A DNA stretch of 8,052 nt from contig JALVEJ010000244.1 of assembly GCA_027031025.1 (NCBI GenBank), positions 1-8,052 of the forward strand, in the 5' to 3' direction. Positions 6,755-8,052 of the stretch are shown one piece after another. This DNA comes from Flavobacteriales bacterium. Lineage in GTDB: Bacteria > Bacteroidota > Bacteroidia > Flavobacteriales > Flavobacteriaceae. The position numbers and the translations under genes are program-made. The stretch's first letter is position 1, and each line of letters opens with the position of its first letter. The notes beneath the pieces are model-generated. The model did no database searches. It was not told the origin of the DNA and worked only from the letters and a program-made list of their open reading frames with translations.

Positions 6755-6798
6755 ACCACCAGCTACAAGCTGGCGGTAGCGGGGGTCAGAGACCCACG
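6755..6798. repeat. REP/BIME-like pair of trinucleotide-loop hairpins
   Basis: Two hairpins lie two bases apart in a short GC-rich island within AT-rich DNA. The first has CCAGCT/AGCTGG with loop ACA (6759-6773), then one mismatch (A6758/C6774) and three more pairs. The second has GGGTC/GACCC with loop AGA (6783-6795), then one mismatch (G6782/A6796) and two more pairs. The shared design (three-base loop, 5-6 bp stem, single mismatch, outer pairs) resembles bacterial REP elements arranged in pairs. It sits directly after the last gene of the leftward operon. No T-run follows on either strand, so it is not a typical intrinsic terminator, though it could protect mRNA 3' ends. Confidence 0.5.
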
Positions 6799-6810
6799 AC
6801 GGAGCGGGTA

Positions 6811-7359
6811 TTAATTGCGCATAGAATTTAATTCTAAAACATCTAGCCCTAATCCAATATTATTATTAAAATAGTCATCATTGCAATTTTCAATATTTAT
6901 CATGTAACACTTTCCTTTCTTTACTATCTTATTTTTTTCAAAATACTCTATTCGACATTTGATATAATTATTTTTGTATGTATAACTTATAAAACTACCA
7001 TTTAATGTGTCATTAACAAAATTTATAATTGTTGCAATTCTACCATCATTATAATATTCATAAGCGCGACCAAATTTCAATCCATTAATAAAAAATTCAC
7101 TTTTTTCAAGTCTACCATTTTTATCAAAATAAAGCCATTTACCATCTAATTTATTATTATTAAAACTGCCAACAGCATATATTTGACCCTTACCATACCA
7201 TATTTTCCATATTCCATTTTTTTTTCCATTTATTAAATATCCCGTCATTATTTTTCCATCTTTTAATACTATGTTTTGTTCTCTTAAATTTTCTTTTTCA
7301 CAGGAAATCACAAACAATAGTAAAATACTAATTAAAATTAAATAAAATCTTGATTTCAT
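6811..7359 (-). CDS. MORN-repeat lipoprotein, candidate immunity protein (YwqK-like)
   Basis: This 182-residue protein has a lipoprotein signal peptide: a hydrophobic stretch at residues 5-19 and lipobox VISC with Cys20. After a short linker come about four MORN_2-type repeats of roughly 23 residues, each with a GxxNGxW-like or related core: GKKNGIWKIW (45-54), NNKLDGKWLYFDKNGRLE (68-85), NGLKFGRAYEYYNDGR (92-107) and NDTLNGSFISY (116-126). Proteins with such repeats are commonly labelled YwqK-family antitoxins. Its ATG overlaps the stop of the upstream gene as ATGA (7356-7359), implying translational coupling. Coupling, small size and position straight after the putative toxin tail suggest an immunity protein held in the envelope; this is inference. 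Acidic and Lys residues after Cys20 (EKE) partly resemble the Capnocytophaga surface-export signal. Its DNA is much more AT-rich than the core genes to the left. Confidence 0.75.
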   Translation of the reverse strand: MKSRFYLILISILLLFVISCEKENLREQNIVLKDGKIMTGYLINGKKNGIWKIWYGKGQIYAVGSFNNNKLDGKWLYFDKNGRLEKSEFFINGLKFGRAYEYYNDGRIATIINFVNDTLNGSFISYTYKNNYIKCRIEYFEKNKIVKKGKCYMINIENCNDDYFNNNIGLGLDVLELNSMRN

Positions 7360-8052
7360 AACTTTTTGCTTTCTAAATTTAACTTTAAATTTTTATCATG
7401 TATATCTTTTGCCTTTTTAACAATACTAGGTTTAAATTGTTGTTTAAGATACTTAATAAAATTATTAAATAACAAATTGCCAGGTGTAATTTGATTATTC
7501 AAATATTTAATGTGATCATAATCGCCACTGGGGCCCGAATCTCTTTGAAAAGATTTTAATGCTCTTTTTATATCCGATTGTTTTAATGCAAGATTTGCCA
7601 TTACTGCTGTTTCAAAAGCATGCAAAAACATTTCATGTCCAAATGTAATTGTTAAATCTAATATATTTTCGTCTTCATTTTGATTCTTAAACATATTTGG
7701 AAAAAAAGTAATAACCACGTTAAACCCTCTAACATGTTGTTTGATTATTTTTTGTCTTTTCTCATTAGAAAAATTTCCATCAGTCAAATAATATGACCAG
7801 ATATTTTCCCCTTTATTATTAGTGTAAGATTTTTGTGTTGTAAATGCATATGCTGGTGCATCAGTTTCATAACTATGCTCCCTCAAAATAAGTTTAGAAT
7901 CACTAAATATACCATCTTCTGTTGCAGTATAACCACCAATAGTTTGTCCTTTTTTCATAAACCAAGATACAAAAGTTCTAGAAATAGGATTTTTCATTAT
8001 ATGTTCTAATGCTTTTATTGATCTCTGATAAATAAAACCGTCAGTAATTACG
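7356..8052 (-). CDS. C-terminal end of a larger protein; putative polymorphic-toxin domain with HExxxH motif (5' end outside window)
   Basis: The frame is open to the window edge: 18 codons upstream of ATG 7997 are uninterrupted, so that ATG is unlikely to be the start. The visible 231 residues begin VITDGFIYQRS. There is no signal peptide or membrane segment. Features seen: an ALEHIMKNPISRTFVSWFM helix-like segment (15-32), a mixed beta region, FGHEMFLHAFE (138-148) giving His139-Glu140-xxx-His144, and GDYDHIKYL (176-184), then a basic helical tail. GHExxxH followed by a downstream DH resembles C-terminal domains I recall from Bacteroidota RHS-type proteins. It may be metal-binding or a metallopeptidase, but it is not the standard HExxH. 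The overlap with the downstream MORN lipoprotein fits toxin followed by immunity. RHS repeats, if any, lie outside the window, so the toxin identity is inferred. Confidence 0.65.
   Translation of the reverse strand, partial: VITDGFIYQRSIKALEHIMKNPISRTFVSWFMKKGQTIGGYTATEDGIFSDSKLILREHSYETDAPAYAFTTQKSYTNNKGENIWSYYLTDGNFSNEKRQKIIKQHVRGFNVVITFFPNMFKNQNEDENILDLTITFGHEMFLHAFETAVMANLALKQSDIKRALKSFQRDSGPSGDYDHIKYLNNQITPGNLLFNNFIKYLKQQFKPSIVKKAKDIHDKNLKLNLESKKL

Noticed and set aside
7578..7640. Classic HExxH zinc-protease motif in the right-hand protein
   Set aside because: The spacing is HExxxH, so a standard zincin call is not justified; reported only as a non-canonical motif.

Overview
The window looks like part of a chromosome from a low-GC member of the Bacteroidota, most likely Flavobacteriia-like. 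Three things point this way. First, protein types: a flavobacterial-style QueE, a DusB of the same style, a TonB with a YPGCE C-terminal domain, and a large alpha-2-macroglobulin-like protein. Second, the start codons lack Shine-Dalgarno sequences. Third, two genes have TATTTTTG, a match to the Bacteroidota -7 promoter consensus TAnnTTTG, a short distance upstream of ATG. No tRNA, rRNA, CRISPR array or insertion sequence was seen.

Layout. Positions 1-1398 (+) hold the C-terminal part of an alpha-2-macroglobulin-family protein whose start lies outside the window. It converges, across a short gap with a possible terminator, on a minus-strand membrane protein of the LTA-synthase/sulfatase type (1526-3421). 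A 288-base gap separates that gene from the divergent queE (3710-4336, +), which makes a queuosine precursor. Next come an orphan tonB-like gene (4485-5210, +) with a strong terminator and, convergent to it, dusB (5368-6354, -), a tRNA dihydrouridine synthase. These genes look like ordinary core genome, each as its own transcription unit.

From about 6373 the character changes. A stretch of 456 bases with no sizeable gene (6355-6810) holds a near-copy of a 33-34 base element also found upstream of queE, a run of small hairpins, two tiny open frames, a bidirectional terminator, and a GC-rich pair of trinucleotide-loop hairpins resembling a REP/BIME unit. To the right (6811-8052, minus strand) lies very AT-rich DNA with two genes joined by an ATGA overlap: the C-terminal end of a larger protein with an HExxxH motif, followed by a small lipoprotein made of MORN-like (YwqK-type) repeats.

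The most interesting part is this right-hand pair. The gene order (large protein tail, then a small coupled gene), the AT-rich composition and the lipidated repeat protein fit a polymorphic toxin with its immunity protein, with the toxin probably acting in the envelope. This is an inference, because the bulk of the putative toxin is beyond the window edge. The structured intergenic block beside it is a second candidate for something undescribed.
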